This document shows positions 19,550 to 28,851 of a DNA stretch of 64,000 bases, in pieces; position 1 is the first letter of the stretch, and every line of letters begins with the position of its first letter. The notes under the pieces are model-generated. The model was not told the origin of the DNA. It searched no databases and saw only the letters and a list, made by a program, of their open reading frames with translations. Source of the DNA: Methanospirillum hungatei JF-1 (lineage in GTDB: Archaea; Halobacteriota; Methanomicrobia; Methanomicrobiales; Methanospirillaceae); NCBI RefSeq assembly GCF_000013445.1, contig NC_007796.1, positions 780,936 through 844,935 on the forward strand. The letters are read 5' to 3'. The position numbers were made by a program, and so were the translations under genes.

Positions 19550-20332
19550 TCATTCCGAATGGGAAGGGTTCGCATACCCCGCTTTAGCGAGTATCTTTGC
19601 AACAGAAACCGGACCCGGACTGTCAGATCTAATGCCGAATATGCTCTCTCCTGCTATCGTCCTTCGTGAGACTTCATCGTCATATGCAATTTTTCCAAAG
19701 AACCGGGTATCAGGGATGGATGTTGCCCGCTTCCCAAGTTCCTCCGGAAATAAAAATCCCCCAACGGAGATGAATCGTTCATAGGAAATCCCGCATTCAT
19801 CCGCAATTTTTTTCGCTCGTTCCAGGTGAGCAAAGGATTTTGCAGAAGGTCCAAGGACATCAATGATATCATCGACTCTGGCTGTCACCCGCCGGTTCAG
19901 GTGTTCCAGTCCTCCGGGTGCATCGATAATGACATACCGGTACTGTTTAATAAGCCGGCCCAGGGCATCACGAAGGGCTGCATCAGGCATACAATAACAT
20001 CCCTCAACCCATTTGGTTCCAATGGCGATGAAATCAAATTTCTCACCTTCATACATACCCTCCTCCCAGATCCGGTGCTCAATCCGTTCGGATGGCGGAA
20101 CTCCAATCGTGGTCCCTCCTTTTTCAATAAAGGTGTCTTCAATAAGTTCTGCAATGCTTTTTTTCCCTTCCCGCTGTAGATCCACTCCAATCATCTCGCC
20201 AAGACTCTGATCCGGGTCCAGGTCTACAAGGAGCAGGGGTGTCTGCCCTGTTCTGATGAAATAATCCGCAATAAGACTTACAAAGGAGGTTTTACCGGTT
20301 CCTCCCCGTCCCATAATAACGATGGTCTTCAT
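19550..20332 (-). CDS. CooC-like nickel-insertion ATPase (second copy)
   Basis: 260 residues of the MinD/CooC P-loop family. The deviant Walker A is near the N-terminus (MGRGGTGKTSF), then DLDPDQSLGEMIG. A Cys-X-Cys pair (CYCMPDAALRDALG) lies in the position where CooC proteins bind nickel between two subunits. It overlaps the first cooC by 4 bases and precedes cdhA, so maturation of the CODH C cluster is the likely job. It differs in sequence from its neighbour and may form a heterodimer with it or serve the A cluster; that part is inference. Confidence 0.85.
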   Translation of the reverse strand: MKTIVIMGRGGTGKTSFVSLIADYFIRTGQTPLLLVDLDPDQSLGEMIGVDLQREGKKSIAELIEDTFIEKGGTTIGVPPSERIEHRIWEEGMYEGEKFDFIAIGTKWVEGCYCMPDAALRDALGRLIKQYRYVIIDAPGGLEHLNRRVTARVDDIIDVLGPSAKSFAHLERAKKIADECGISYERFISVGGFLFPEELGKRATSIPDTRFFGKIAYDDEVSRRTIAGESIFGIRSDSPGPVSVAKILAKAGYANPSHSE

Positions 20333-21108
20333 GATTTTCTTGTTCCTTCAATCCAGTTTAATAAGTCAGTTATTGCCCTTGTTGCCGGTGTATCCAGGTG
20401 GACCGGTGACAATCCCCTGACTCCGGCATCAAGAATCTCTTCATCATAGGGAATGACTGTAGCAACTGGTATATGGAGAGGTGATGCCATATCTGAAATC
20501 CGGGTGGATGATTCCTCTCCCCTGACCCGGTTTGCGACGAGAGCAATTCGTGGGATGCCTCCTTCCCTGGCCAGTCGTGCAATCCGCTCCGCTGTAACCA
20601 GGGATGCCTGATGTGCATCGGTGACGATGAGCATCACATCAACATGTTCAGCCGTGCCTCTTCCCAGATGCTCAATTCCTGCCTCCATGTCAAGGATGAT
20701 GACCTCGTCAGATTCGGTTATCAGATGGCCGATAAGATTTCTGATGACACTATAAGCCGGACAGGCACACCCTGACCCCATCGACTGGACCGTTCCCATA
20801 ACCAGGAGGGATACCCCGCAAGGTGTCTGAACTGACTGGTTTTTGATGATATCATCAACGGTAAAGATTAATTTAAAAACTCCCGGGTAATCAGTTTTGG
20901 TCTTTTCCTCGATGATGGATGTATTTTCTGCAATGGGTATAATCTTCTCAAGATCAGCTTCGGTCATGCCGAGTGTCAGAGCAAGGTTTGGGGATGTGTC
21001 AGCATCGATAGCTATCGTTTTGTTCCCCGCAGCAGCATACTGACCGGCAAGAGTTCCGGCAATGAATGTCTTTCCAACTCCTCCTTTCCCGGTGACGGCT
21101 ATTTTCAT
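20329..21108 (-). CDS. cooC: CooC-type CO dehydrogenase maturation ATPase
   Basis: 259 residues. Deviant Walker A KGGVGKTF (from residue 8), IDADTSPNLALTLG, and the CooC nickel-binding pair GCACPAYSVI. This family inserts nickel into the CODH C cluster with ATP hydrolysis. It is the first gene of the operon. A good Shine-Dalgarno (GGGAGGT) lies about 8 bases before ATG 21108, and a TATA element sits further upstream. Confidence 0.92.
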   Translation of the reverse strand: MKIAVTGKGGVGKTFIAGTLAGQYAAAGNKTIAIDADTSPNLALTLGMTEADLEKIIPIAENTSIIEEKTKTDYPGVFKLIFTVDDIIKNQSVQTPCGVSLLVMGTVQSMGSGCACPAYSVIRNLIGHLITESDEVIILDMEAGIEHLGRGTAEHVDVMLIVTDAHQASLVTAERIARLAREGGIPRIALVANRVRGEESSTRISDMASPLHIPVATVIPYDEEILDAGVRGLSPVHLDTPATRAITDLLNWIEGTRKS

Positions 21109-21116
21109 ATGATAGG

Positions 21117-21156
21117 ACCTCCCTGAATATTGAATGCCTGCAGATACGTATATATG
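21117..21156 (-). promoter_or_regulatory. probable promoter and leader of the cooC-cdh operon
   Basis: On the minus strand a TATA-like CATATATAC lies at 21148-21156, giving an expected transcription start near 21127. A leader of about 19 bases carrying GGGAGGT at 21117-21123 follows. I saw no long leader that could act as an attenuator. The remaining bases up to 21422 show no convincing gene. Confidence 0.45.
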
Positions 21157-21422
21157 AAATCACATAATTTTCGCATCATGATAATGAACCCCTGGTTTAA
21201 ACATTGTAGATTATCACCCCTATGAACAATATCCCGGAAGAGAAGAATCCATAAACGAATGTACAAACCTGAATGCTGATAGATCGTCATCAGGTATCTT
21301 TTTTTGTGTATCCATAAGAAATTCATACACGATGCCTGACCAATGTATGCGAATTCCTTCCTCACATAAGACTTTCAATCTTTTCTCTTTTGAATGAGCT
21401 CTCCCGAATATGTATACGCACA

Positions 21423-21875
21423 TTATCTGAAAACATAGAGTCCTGTCAATGATACCATAATTGCAAGTGCTCCGGTTAACATATTACATACAGTCCAGCT
21501 TATTCTTATGGGATTTTTGGCACTCGATGAAGGATGACCGGTTTTGATTTGATTTTTAGTCCATGACCAGAAGCTTATCCCATGATACAGTAAGGCAAAC
21601 CCGGGGATCAAACACAGGGAATATCCCCATTCATATCCTAAGAGCAGGCCTGCACCGGCAACACCATATATCCATCCAAGTGATACATCAGCAATGGATA
21701 TCCCGTTTTCATAGACTTCATATTCCTGAAGATTGTCTTTCTCCCAAATTCCTAACCTGATCGCTAGATCACGGTTCATTACGGATATTAACTGACCTAT
21801 CCAGTGAAATCCGAACCCCATTATGAGGATCAATATCCCTGAAATTATTTTTACGATATCAATAATCTGTTCCAT
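21423..21875 (-). CDS. small integral membrane protein, unknown
   Basis: 150 residues with four hydrophobic segments (about 8-28, 65-80, 82-100, 127-148) and a short polar loop bearing NRDLAIRLGIWE. I recognise no family. It stands alone between the cdh operon promoter region and the binding-protein gene, on the same strand as both but separated by more than 300 bases from each. Confidence 0.6.
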   Translation of the reverse strand: MEQIIDIVKIISGILILIMGFGFHWIGQLISVMNRDLAIRLGIWEKDNLQEYEVYENGISIADVSLGWIYGVAGAGLLLGYEWGYSLCLIPGFALLYHGISFWSWTKNQIKTGHPSSSAKNPIRISWTVCNMLTGALAIMVSLTGLYVFR

Positions 21876-22213
21876 ACCTTTAACCTATGGAACAAGTAAG
21901 GAGATTGGTATTCATTATACTTTTTACAAATCTGGTTCGCGATGATCTGAAGGAAGCCAATAAAAAAACAGAGCACAATACCATCAATAAGCGGATGATA
22001 CAATTCTGTATCTGAAAAACCTGCTTTCACTATAATGGTATGTATTCGCTTTTTGCTGAATGCAGAATAGATGAAATGGGGCGATTAAAAACCTTAACGT
22101 ATGATTCATCACTTTTTGAAATGATAATTACCATATACGTGTATACCTGGCAGAGATCAAAAAATTGATGAAAAAGGGGATAATTTCAAGATAAAAAGAA
22201 TGAAATTTAATAA
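21876..22213. other. AT-rich intergenic region, no gene seen
   Basis: 338 bases between two minus-strand genes. It must contain the promoter of the small membrane protein and the end of the binding-protein transcript. I see no open frame, tRNA or strong hairpin. Confidence 0.4.
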
Positions 22214-23329
22214 TTAGAGACTTGAAGGAATATAATCTTCAATCTCTCCATCTTTTACAATTTTAAACCCAATCGGATATGTTGCGACCCCATGGTCATC
22301 TATCTGAACGAAACCGAGAGCTCCATCATATGTCCGGTTCTGATACCAGTTAGCAATACATTCAGAAGAATTCCCACATTCAGTTATTGCAGAGAATAAG
22401 GTCGTTAATGCATCATATCCTTCCGCCCCGTAAAATGTTGGCATCTCTCCGTACTTTTCATAAAACCGGGTGAAAAATGGATGCGATTCATTGAGCTGCG
22501 GAGTTGTGAAGATAAGCCCCTCCGTTTCATCAATTTCTGTAAGTGTATTTCGTTCAATAACCCTGGTTCCAATGATCGGTGAAAGAATATTATTGGTTCT
22601 CAACAATTTGATAACCTCTCCTCCTTCAGATTCACTGAGCAGGAGAATAACATCCGGATGAGCTTCGTTTATTGATGTAATATTCAGGGTTGTTGCAACA
22701 TTATTCTGATCATACCGTGAATCAAGGACAATACTATCCGGGAGAGCCTCATGCAGAGCAATATAATATTCCCGGCTGTAGTCATTTTCGCCACCTATGA
22801 TTGCGATTCGTTCAAATCCTTCAAGGTAGGATACAAGCAGCGGTAATTCCTGCTGTACTCCGGGTGTAAACCGGATTAACCGGTCGGATGTGTGAGACCG
22901 GTTTATTGCTGCACTTCCAAGTGCCAAATGGACGATGCCTGTATCCGCTGCATCAGGATAAACAACGTTTGTAGTCCAGCTTGATACGGTAATTACTACG
23001 GGAATATCGGGATGTGATTCTTTCATGGTTTCCCATGAAGAAACAGATACCGAAGGTTCACTTCCCCCGTCCATGATTATCGGTTCAATGGTTACATCCG
23101 GAAATTCTTCTTGTACCATCTGAAAAGCCCGAATATATTCATCCCCGATATCTTTAATAAATCCACTTTGCATGACCAGAATTCCAATACAAACCAGATC
23201 ATTATTGGAGAGCGTATCATTCTGATCACCCTGAAGATCATCCTGCCCACTATCAGATATTACAATAATTCCCGGTGAAGCGGATATGAAAAGAAGAAGG
23301 ATCATGAGCAGAGAGTACCGTTGTATCAT
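22214..23329 (-). CDS. type-1 periplasmic binding protein (LivJ/ABC substrate-binding like)
   Basis: 371 residues. A signal peptide or N-terminal anchor (about 1-25) is followed by a leucine/isoleucine/valine-type bilobal binding fold: IGILVMQSGFIKDIGDEYIRAFQM, then IAIIGGENDYSREYY and a C-terminal YGAEGYDALTTLFSAI. No permease or ATPase gene is near, so it may be a lone sensor or scavenging protein. The ligand is unknown. The protein reaches the family's normal length and looks intact. Confidence 0.8.
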   Translation of the reverse strand: MIQRYSLLMILLLFISASPGIIVISDSGQDDLQGDQNDTLSNNDLVCIGILVMQSGFIKDIGDEYIRAFQMVQEEFPDVTIEPIIMDGGSEPSVSVSSWETMKESHPDIPVVITVSSWTTNVVYPDAADTGIVHLALGSAAINRSHTSDRLIRFTPGVQQELPLLVSYLEGFERIAIIGGENDYSREYYIALHEALPDSIVLDSRYDQNNVATTLNITSINEAHPDVILLLSESEGGEVIKLLRTNNILSPIIGTRVIERNTLTEIDETEGLIFTTPQLNESHPFFTRFYEKYGEMPTFYGAEGYDALTTLFSAITECGNSSECIANWYQNRTYDGALGFVQIDDHGVATYPIGFKIVKDGEIEDYIPSSL

Positions 23330-23575
23330 GTATAGTTGGGTGTATTTTTTATTTTGAAAAATGTTAGTATTCTTCCATTGATAATTGTGTAGAAGAGTGT
23401 TTTTAAAAATATTACCATCTCATCTTTCATTTCGTGGTGCTCGTTTTCTAAAAATTATGAAGGAATGAATCATTCCAGATCTATCAATCTCATTATTTCC
23501 GGGCAATGAAAGGAATGGAATAATATATTGTAGATATGGACCTATCGGTCCTGTCTGATAACCAAATGATATCAT

Positions 23576-23609
23576 AAAATCACTCTCTTCTCATTTGAGA
23601 GAGATTTTT
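23576..23609. terminator. intergenic hairpin, possible terminator
   Basis: AAAAT-CACTCTC pairs with GAGAGAG-ATTTT around the loop TTCTCATTT. The stem is followed by T-rich sequence in one direction and flanked by A/T on both sides, so it could act bidirectionally. It lies 175 bases beyond the 3' end of the GH39-like gene in a 455-base stretch (23330-23784) where I see no gene. Confidence 0.4.
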
Positions 23610-23784
23610 CATATCAGTCCATATGAGATTAATCCTGTAGGAAAGGCCAGAATGAAATACGTGAATCTATAATGATCTTTCCATATCTCATGAAAAACGG
23701 ACTGTATTTACTAACTTTTTGGAAATCAAAGGAGATGAATATATCGAAAGAATGGAATATGAAGATCATTCGATAAATAATTGA

Positions 23785-25185
23785 TTAAGAGGTATGGTAT
23801 ACCTGATCTATCGTATTCATCTGTATAAATAAAACTGAATCTGGTGGCATTACCATCTGATTATCCTTTATTTTAATCTCCTGAACTAAATCAGAAAGAT
23901 GTGATACCATGAACCCCTTCTCCATTGTATAGGTACTGTTCTTGAAATGGAAGTGTACCGGTTGGGTCATATTATTTGTATTGCTAACCAGAATGCCGAT
24001 ATTCCCATTATCGTCCTGACCCGCAAGTCCATACATAAAACCATAGGAATCAGGGATATCAAGATGAATTTTTGTATGATAGTTCACCAAGTCAGACCAG
24101 AGAGAGAAGGCTAGAGCAGTCTTTTTTGGCTTTCCGTTCGCGTAGAAGATTCCATAAAACTCTGGAAATGCAATAGAGGGATCATTTCCCCTGTAGAGAT
24201 ATGCTGCATCCACTCCGGAATTCTGAAGTGAGATCCAGGCAGCGGTAAGGATTGCTGAACCACGAGATCCAGCACGAAGTGCCAGAGCCCCCTCATCTGC
24301 CTTTCCTTTCTTTACTTCTGTATTATATTCAGTCAGGTGGTTTTCTGCGTTTTCATATCCAAATTCCTTCAACAAAGAGTCAATGTATAATCCACCTTCA
24401 GTATAATCATCCGGATTGTTGGAGTACATATGCCAGGAAAGAAAATCCAGTGGTACCTGGTGCTGTTTCATATATGTGAGAAATGAACGAAGGTATTGCC
24501 TTCCTTTCTCTGATTTTATGCATGCCGGAGTAACTCCCGGTCCTCCAATCTTCAGGTCTGGGAATGCTGCTTTGAGTTTTTTTGCCGTCATCGCATATAA
24601 TCTGAAAAATTCCTCCTGGGTATGTGGTTTCGGCCAGAAATGAATATTATCTGGTTCATTCCAGATTTCTACACCGGTGATGTTTGAATGAAAGCCATCC
24701 CACAGTCCCTGATGGTAATGACGAATGACATGTACTGTAGCATCAGACCAGTTTTCATGTTCCTCGGGAGCTGGTGGATTTACAATTTCATACCCATCTC
24801 CGATACGAAAATATGGCTGAAATCCACCATTCACAATTGCTGCAAAGGTATCATCACTCGAGGAAAAATTGTAACAATCCCTGATTTGTGGATCACACAT
24901 TCTGTTCGGGTAGAGTATCGACATTGAATGAGCACCATATATGTCATGATTACGGATTGATTGGACCCCGATATTCTGGTATTGGGAGGTAATATCAGGA
25001 TTTTTTGGATCTCCAATTGGAGAAGGGCCGGCATTTATCCCCAGAAGTGGGAGTATCTCTCCGGTAACCTGGGAGGGATCAATCTCAATCTGACAGGAGG
25101 TAGCTTCGGTTAAAACCGGATACATGAGTGCGATGCATGTGATGAGAATAATAATTTGAATAGGATTTCTTTTCATTTTCATCAT
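23785..25185 (-). CDS. secreted GH39-like glycoside hydrolase
   Basis: 466 residues with a signal peptide (about 1-28) and a TIM-barrel glycosidase domain of clan GH-A. The acid/base motif GVEIWNEPD is near 170; a candidate nucleophile sits in HLTEYNTE near 290. A C-terminal beta-rich domain follows (about 370-466). GH39 enzymes cleave beta-xylosides or iduronides; the substrate here is unknown. It overlaps the polysaccharide deacetylase gene by 4 bases, so the pair probably acts on the same exported polysaccharide, perhaps of the sheath or envelope. Confidence 0.75.
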   Translation of the reverse strand: MMKMKRNPIQIIILITCIALMYPVLTEATSCQIEIDPSQVTGEILPLLGINAGPSPIGDPKNPDITSQYQNIGVQSIRNHDIYGAHSMSILYPNRMCDPQIRDCYNFSSSDDTFAAIVNGGFQPYFRIGDGYEIVNPPAPEEHENWSDATVHVIRHYHQGLWDGFHSNITGVEIWNEPDNIHFWPKPHTQEEFFRLYAMTAKKLKAAFPDLKIGGPGVTPACIKSEKGRQYLRSFLTYMKQHQVPLDFLSWHMYSNNPDDYTEGGLYIDSLLKEFGYENAENHLTEYNTEVKKGKADEGALALRAGSRGSAILTAAWISLQNSGVDAAYLYRGNDPSIAFPEFYGIFYANGKPKKTALAFSLWSDLVNYHTKIHLDIPDSYGFMYGLAGQDDNGNIGILVSNTNNMTQPVHFHFKNSTYTMEKGFMVSHLSDLVQEIKIKDNQMVMPPDSVLFIQMNTIDQVYHTS

Positions 25186-26041
25186 GGTTTTCTTGGTTTT
25201 TGAAGCGAAAATTGTTTCTCTTCACGGGGAGTTTCTGTTAAAGGAAGGCCCTCTTTGACAGAATCAGAGGTAACCCGTTCATATGAATAGCGGGCATTGA
25301 TGATATCATCTGATAATGTTTTTTCGGGTAAAATTCCTTCTTCCATGATTTCACTGACCGTTCTGCTCCGGCTTCCGGTAGTATCACGTGCATGGATATA
25401 CTCAAAGAATTTGTATGTTGCTTTTACCTGTTCAGAGGTACTATGGGTGATAGCTCCAAAGACACTATTCACGTTTGAATTCGCCATCTCCTGTTCTGCC
25501 TCTCGTTCAGGTTCCATGGTTCCGATTATCCGGTGACTCAGCCATCGGTGTTCAGTTCCATTTACTGTTCCAACAATGATATAATCATTTACTCCTTTTC
25601 CCTGACTTTGTCTATCGGAACGTATACCAGGATCTCCTGTGTTGAGAAATCCTGAACAGGTATCATATCTGATGGTGGAAGGGAGAACTGTTTTATCCTG
25701 TTCATCATTGGCACAACCAGATGATATATTTGGATTTAAGGGTGCTAATGCATCCATCATGTCATCAAGTGTTCCCAGATATGGTTCAGGGTTTTTGGTA
25801 TGCTTCAAACGCTCTAATCGTGCTTCTTCCGGAGAATAATCCGTATATCCATCCCAGCCCCCATGGTAGATACTGTGATGATGAAGAGCAATTTCATGTC
25901 CATTTTGTTCCCATGATTTTACTTCGGATAGTTTTTCGGGATCAGATCCTATCATCTTTCCCCACTGGGGAGTGAACATAAGGGTTAATGAAATCCCATA
26001 GGTATCAGCCTTATTTACCATTTCTTTTAATACAGCATATG

Positions 26042-27799
26042 AGGGTGTTGCACCAATGATCAATATCATGCAGGATCACAAATGATCGATCTCTACCCCT
26101 TAAGCTATCAACCAAAATAGACTAATTGATGTATGAACCTGCATGTATCAATTCCCACTTTACATACTGTGTTTGCAAAAATATAGGAAAAACCTGAACC
26201 TCTTGACGGTTTTATAATATTCGTAGCAAATTCTTTAATTTTAACTATACCCTCAAATCTGATAAGTTTTTTTATATTATGCACTAATGCAGCTAAAAAG
26301 AATTCTCCCTCGCAATTCTCTTTCCCTTTTTGAGAGAAACTCCTAAACCTCATATTATGTTTCATATTACCAAAAACTGGTTCGACCATGTATTTTCGTT
26401 TTCGATATAACTCTCTACCAGTGGGGGATTTCACACGTACTTCCATAACTCGTTTACAAATTTCCTGAGTTGTTGCTTGTTTCTCTCTGTTCATAAAAGA
26501 TTGCCAAACAAACGTCCCGATACTTTGCAATTCCGGAAATGTGATTATTTCTCCCATACAAATCGCCCGACATATCATTTCCATTCGTGAGATATACCCA
26601 TCATTATCTGAATATTCTGGAATTTTTCTTTCTTTAGAAGGAGGGATGATGAGTTGAATGCCATAATCCAATTCTGCTAAAGAATTCGGGTATGAGAAAT
26701 AACCTGCATCAGATAGTAGTATATTAGGCGAAATTGATGGATGAATACCCGTAAAAAGGTCTTCGAGTTCATTTAGCATAGGTATTAATAATTTTTTATC
26801 GTTTTGCTCATCTGATATCATTGCAGCGAGGATAAATTGATTTTCAGAAACGATAATCTGCCCATTATACCCTTGAATCCAGCCATTGGTGGTTGACATT
26901 ATCTGACTTTCAGGATCAGTGAGATTTACTTTTGAATCTGAAGATGGCTCTTTTTTAGGCTCTAAAGGCTTTCTACCTCGTTTCTTTTTACCCGATTCTA
27001 ATTCTTCTTTTTCGCGGTCCAGAATCTTTTTTTCTTGTTTTTTAGATTCGATATCATGTCGTTCAATTAATTTCTCTTTAGCCCGATTAAGAACTTCCTT
27101 TCGTTTTTCTTTTGTTGAAAGATGCTCAGGTAGTCGGTTAATCTCCATATCCTGAATATTTATATCATCGTTTTCTAACTCATCAATTTCCTGTGATTCA
27201 TCAAAAAGCCGACCTAGCTCTGCTTCAAGGTATTTTAATTTTTTATTGGCTGATAAAGAGGCATTACAGCCAAATTTTGATCCATCGAGGGCTAGGACAC
27301 CGATTCTTGCTATCCCGGATTCTACGATAATTTGAGATAATTGTTTAAAAAGGGATTTGATTTCTTTTGAATTATTCTTCTTGAAACGATAGATCGTTGT
27401 ATGGTCAGGTGTAAGATTATTGGCGACAATCCGATATCCAATATCATAATGGCAGCACATCTCAATTTTTCTGCTAGATTTTTCTCCACGAATCATTGAA
27501 TAAATTATTATTCCAAGCATTGAACGAGGATCAAAAAAGGCAGAACCGCGACCATCGTCACGATATTTATTAATAAATGGACTAATATCGAGAATCGAAA
27601 GAATTTCTAATATGCCATAAGTAATATCATTTTCAGATAGCCAGTCCATCGCATTGACAGGGAGTAAAAATTGTTGTTCATTACCATATCCTCTAATCAT
27701 GTTATAGCGATGAGACATATAATATATTGATCTTAATAATATATATAATTAAGCTTTAATAATTTATATTAAGCTTTTTTTGTGTTTGTGCAACAGCCT
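26042..27799 (-). mobile_element. IS1182-family insertion sequence, 1,758 bp
   Basis: Ends defined by imperfect inverted repeats AGGGTGTTGCACC (left) and AGGCTGTTGCACA (right, reversed). The element is flanked by the duplicated palindromic target CATATG at 26036-26041 and 27800-27805. Precise excision restores the interrupted gene. One intact transposase fills it, so it may still be mobile. Confidence 0.88.
26108..27718 (-). CDS. IS1182-family transposase
   Basis: 536 residues. An N-terminal DUF772-like domain (SMLGIIIYSMIRGEKSSRKIEMCC) precedes a DDE transposase domain. Candidate catalytic Asp residues are in LALDGSKFG and LLSDAGYFS, and the C-terminal block RKYMVEPVFGNMKHNMRFRSFS carries the Glu. 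A charged, lysine-rich insertion lies between the first two Asp. No frameshift or stop. Confidence 0.92.
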   Translation of the reverse strand: MSHRYNMIRGYGNEQQFLLPVNAMDWLSENDITYGILEILSILDISPFINKYRDDGRGSAFFDPRSMLGIIIYSMIRGEKSSRKIEMCCHYDIGYRIVANNLTPDHTTIYRFKKNNSKEIKSLFKQLSQIIVESGIARIGVLALDGSKFGCNASLSANKKLKYLEAELGRLFDESQEIDELENDDINIQDMEINRLPEHLSTKEKRKEVLNRAKEKLIERHDIESKKQEKKILDREKEELESGKKKRGRKPLEPKKEPSSDSKVNLTDPESQIMSTTNGWIQGYNGQIIVSENQFILAAMISDEQNDKKLLIPMLNELEDLFTGIHPSISPNILLSDAGYFSYPNSLAELDYGIQLIIPPSKERKIPEYSDNDGYISRMEMICRAICMGEIITFPELQSIGTFVWQSFMNREKQATTQEICKRVMEVRVKSPTGRELYRKRKYMVEPVFGNMKHNMRFRSFSQKGKENCEGEFFLAALVHNIKKLIRFEGIVKIKEFATNIIKPSRGSGFSYIFANTVCKVGIDTCRFIHQLVYFG

Positions 27800-28245
27800 C
27801 ATATGCAGCCTTTAATTTTTGTTCCTGTTGAAATGTCCCGTGATATGGTTCATTATGCACCGCGATAAAGTAAAAAGGAAGAGATGGGTCGGTTGTATTT
27901 TCCGGGGGCGTCAATGGTTCAGATATTCCTGGTGATATAATAAAGCCAATAGAGAGAATAATAAAAAGAATGAACATCCCATTTCGAATTTTCAGGAGAT
28001 GTTTATATGGATTATTCATGATTGTTGACTGTAGGACTTTTGAAGTATAAAGAATTGTGTTCATGGAATCATGATTCATCTTGGAGAAACTCTGATGAAC
28101 TGAGTGACTGATATATTCTCGGTGAGAGACCATAACAGATCAGGCATGTATAGGAATCATGCTCCTGCTGATATAATTCGGATTCGTAACAGGAGGATCA
28201 TCTGCTGCTGTTCCGGCCCTACGGGCACATGAGGTACCAGGTGCG

Positions 28246-28755
28246 TTGACGATGCTTCTACCAGCCGGGTGGAATATTGACAATTTTCAGTGTCTTGGTA
28301 TTAGTGTAACAAACCCACAGGACCCGACATACGGGATTATGTTTCTATCCCAGGTGCATCAATATCCAAACCTGCTTCCCCTTGGAACAACTCCTGAACA
28401 ATATGTGGAGAATTACTTCAGTCAGGATCTGGCATTGGGAGGAAAGTTCGCTGATAGTGTTCAGATTCTGGGTTATCCTGATGCAGATGTGAGCGGCATC
28501 AGTGTCTTTGGTGGGATCCATGTCAAACCTATGGAGGTTTCTCTCAGAATAAACGGAGTTCCGGTTATTGCATATCTGACCGTTGGGACCTATGATATCT
28601 ATGTTGGGACGGTTGTAGCATACCTCTGGGGAATTTATGGGCCTGCAGCTACTTTTGCAGAAGATGGTCCGTTTTTAAAACAAGTGTATGATTCCATCAG
28701 GTATGATGAAGATTATATGGCTGAATCCAGAAGATTGATGAAATGGGGAGACTAA
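28246..28755 (+). CDS. hypothetical protein, possibly missing its N-terminus
   Basis: About 169 residues (TTG 28246, or ATG 28252). It looks like a soluble domain (LLPAGWNIDNFQCLGISVTNP, later VSLRINGVPVIAYLTVGTYDIYVGTVVAYLWGIYGPAATF). The frame stays open upstream to a TAA at 28174-28176 without an ATG after that stop, and a good Shine-Dalgarno (AGGAGG) lies at 28191-28196, too far from either start. I suspect a lost signal peptide or a rare start. Divergent from the deacetylase fragment. No family recognised. Confidence 0.55.
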   Translation: MTMLLPAGWNIDNFQCLGISVTNPQDPTYGIMFLSQVHQYPNLLPLGTTPEQYVENYFSQDLALGGKFADSVQILGYPDADVSGISVFGGIHVKPMEVSLRINGVPVIAYLTVGTYDIYVGTVVAYLWGIYGPAATFAEDGPFLKQVYDSIRYDEDYMAESRRLMKWGD

Positions 28756-28851
28756 TCCAATTTTTTTTATATTTTATTCTTACTTATAATTAAAAATCCA
28801 AATTCTTTTGATCTGAAAAAAAAGTGAATGATCTTATCATTTTCTGAATCT

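Larger units (their letters stand above)
25182..28019 (-). pseudogene. polysaccharide deacetylase-like protein split by IS1182
   Basis: The 5' part lies at 28019-27800 (signal-anchor MNNPYKHLLKIRNGMF, then FYFIAVHNEPYH). The 3' part lies at 26035-25182 (AVLKEMVNKADTYGISLTLMF, GHEIALHHHSIYHGGWDG). Removing 26042-27799 plus one copy of a 6-bp duplication restores one frame of 357 residues exactly (AAY|AVLKEM). The HHH stretch and a (beta/alpha)-barrel order suit a NodB/polysaccharide deacetylase-like fold, without proof of activity. The remaining 3' reading frame could still be translated from ATG 26067-26069, but only as a truncated protein without signal peptide. It was coupled to the GH39-like gene. 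Confidence 0.85.

Noticed and set aside
21105-21423. Small frames upstream of cooC
   Set aside because: They cover the operon promoter and leader, with no ribosome site or domain.
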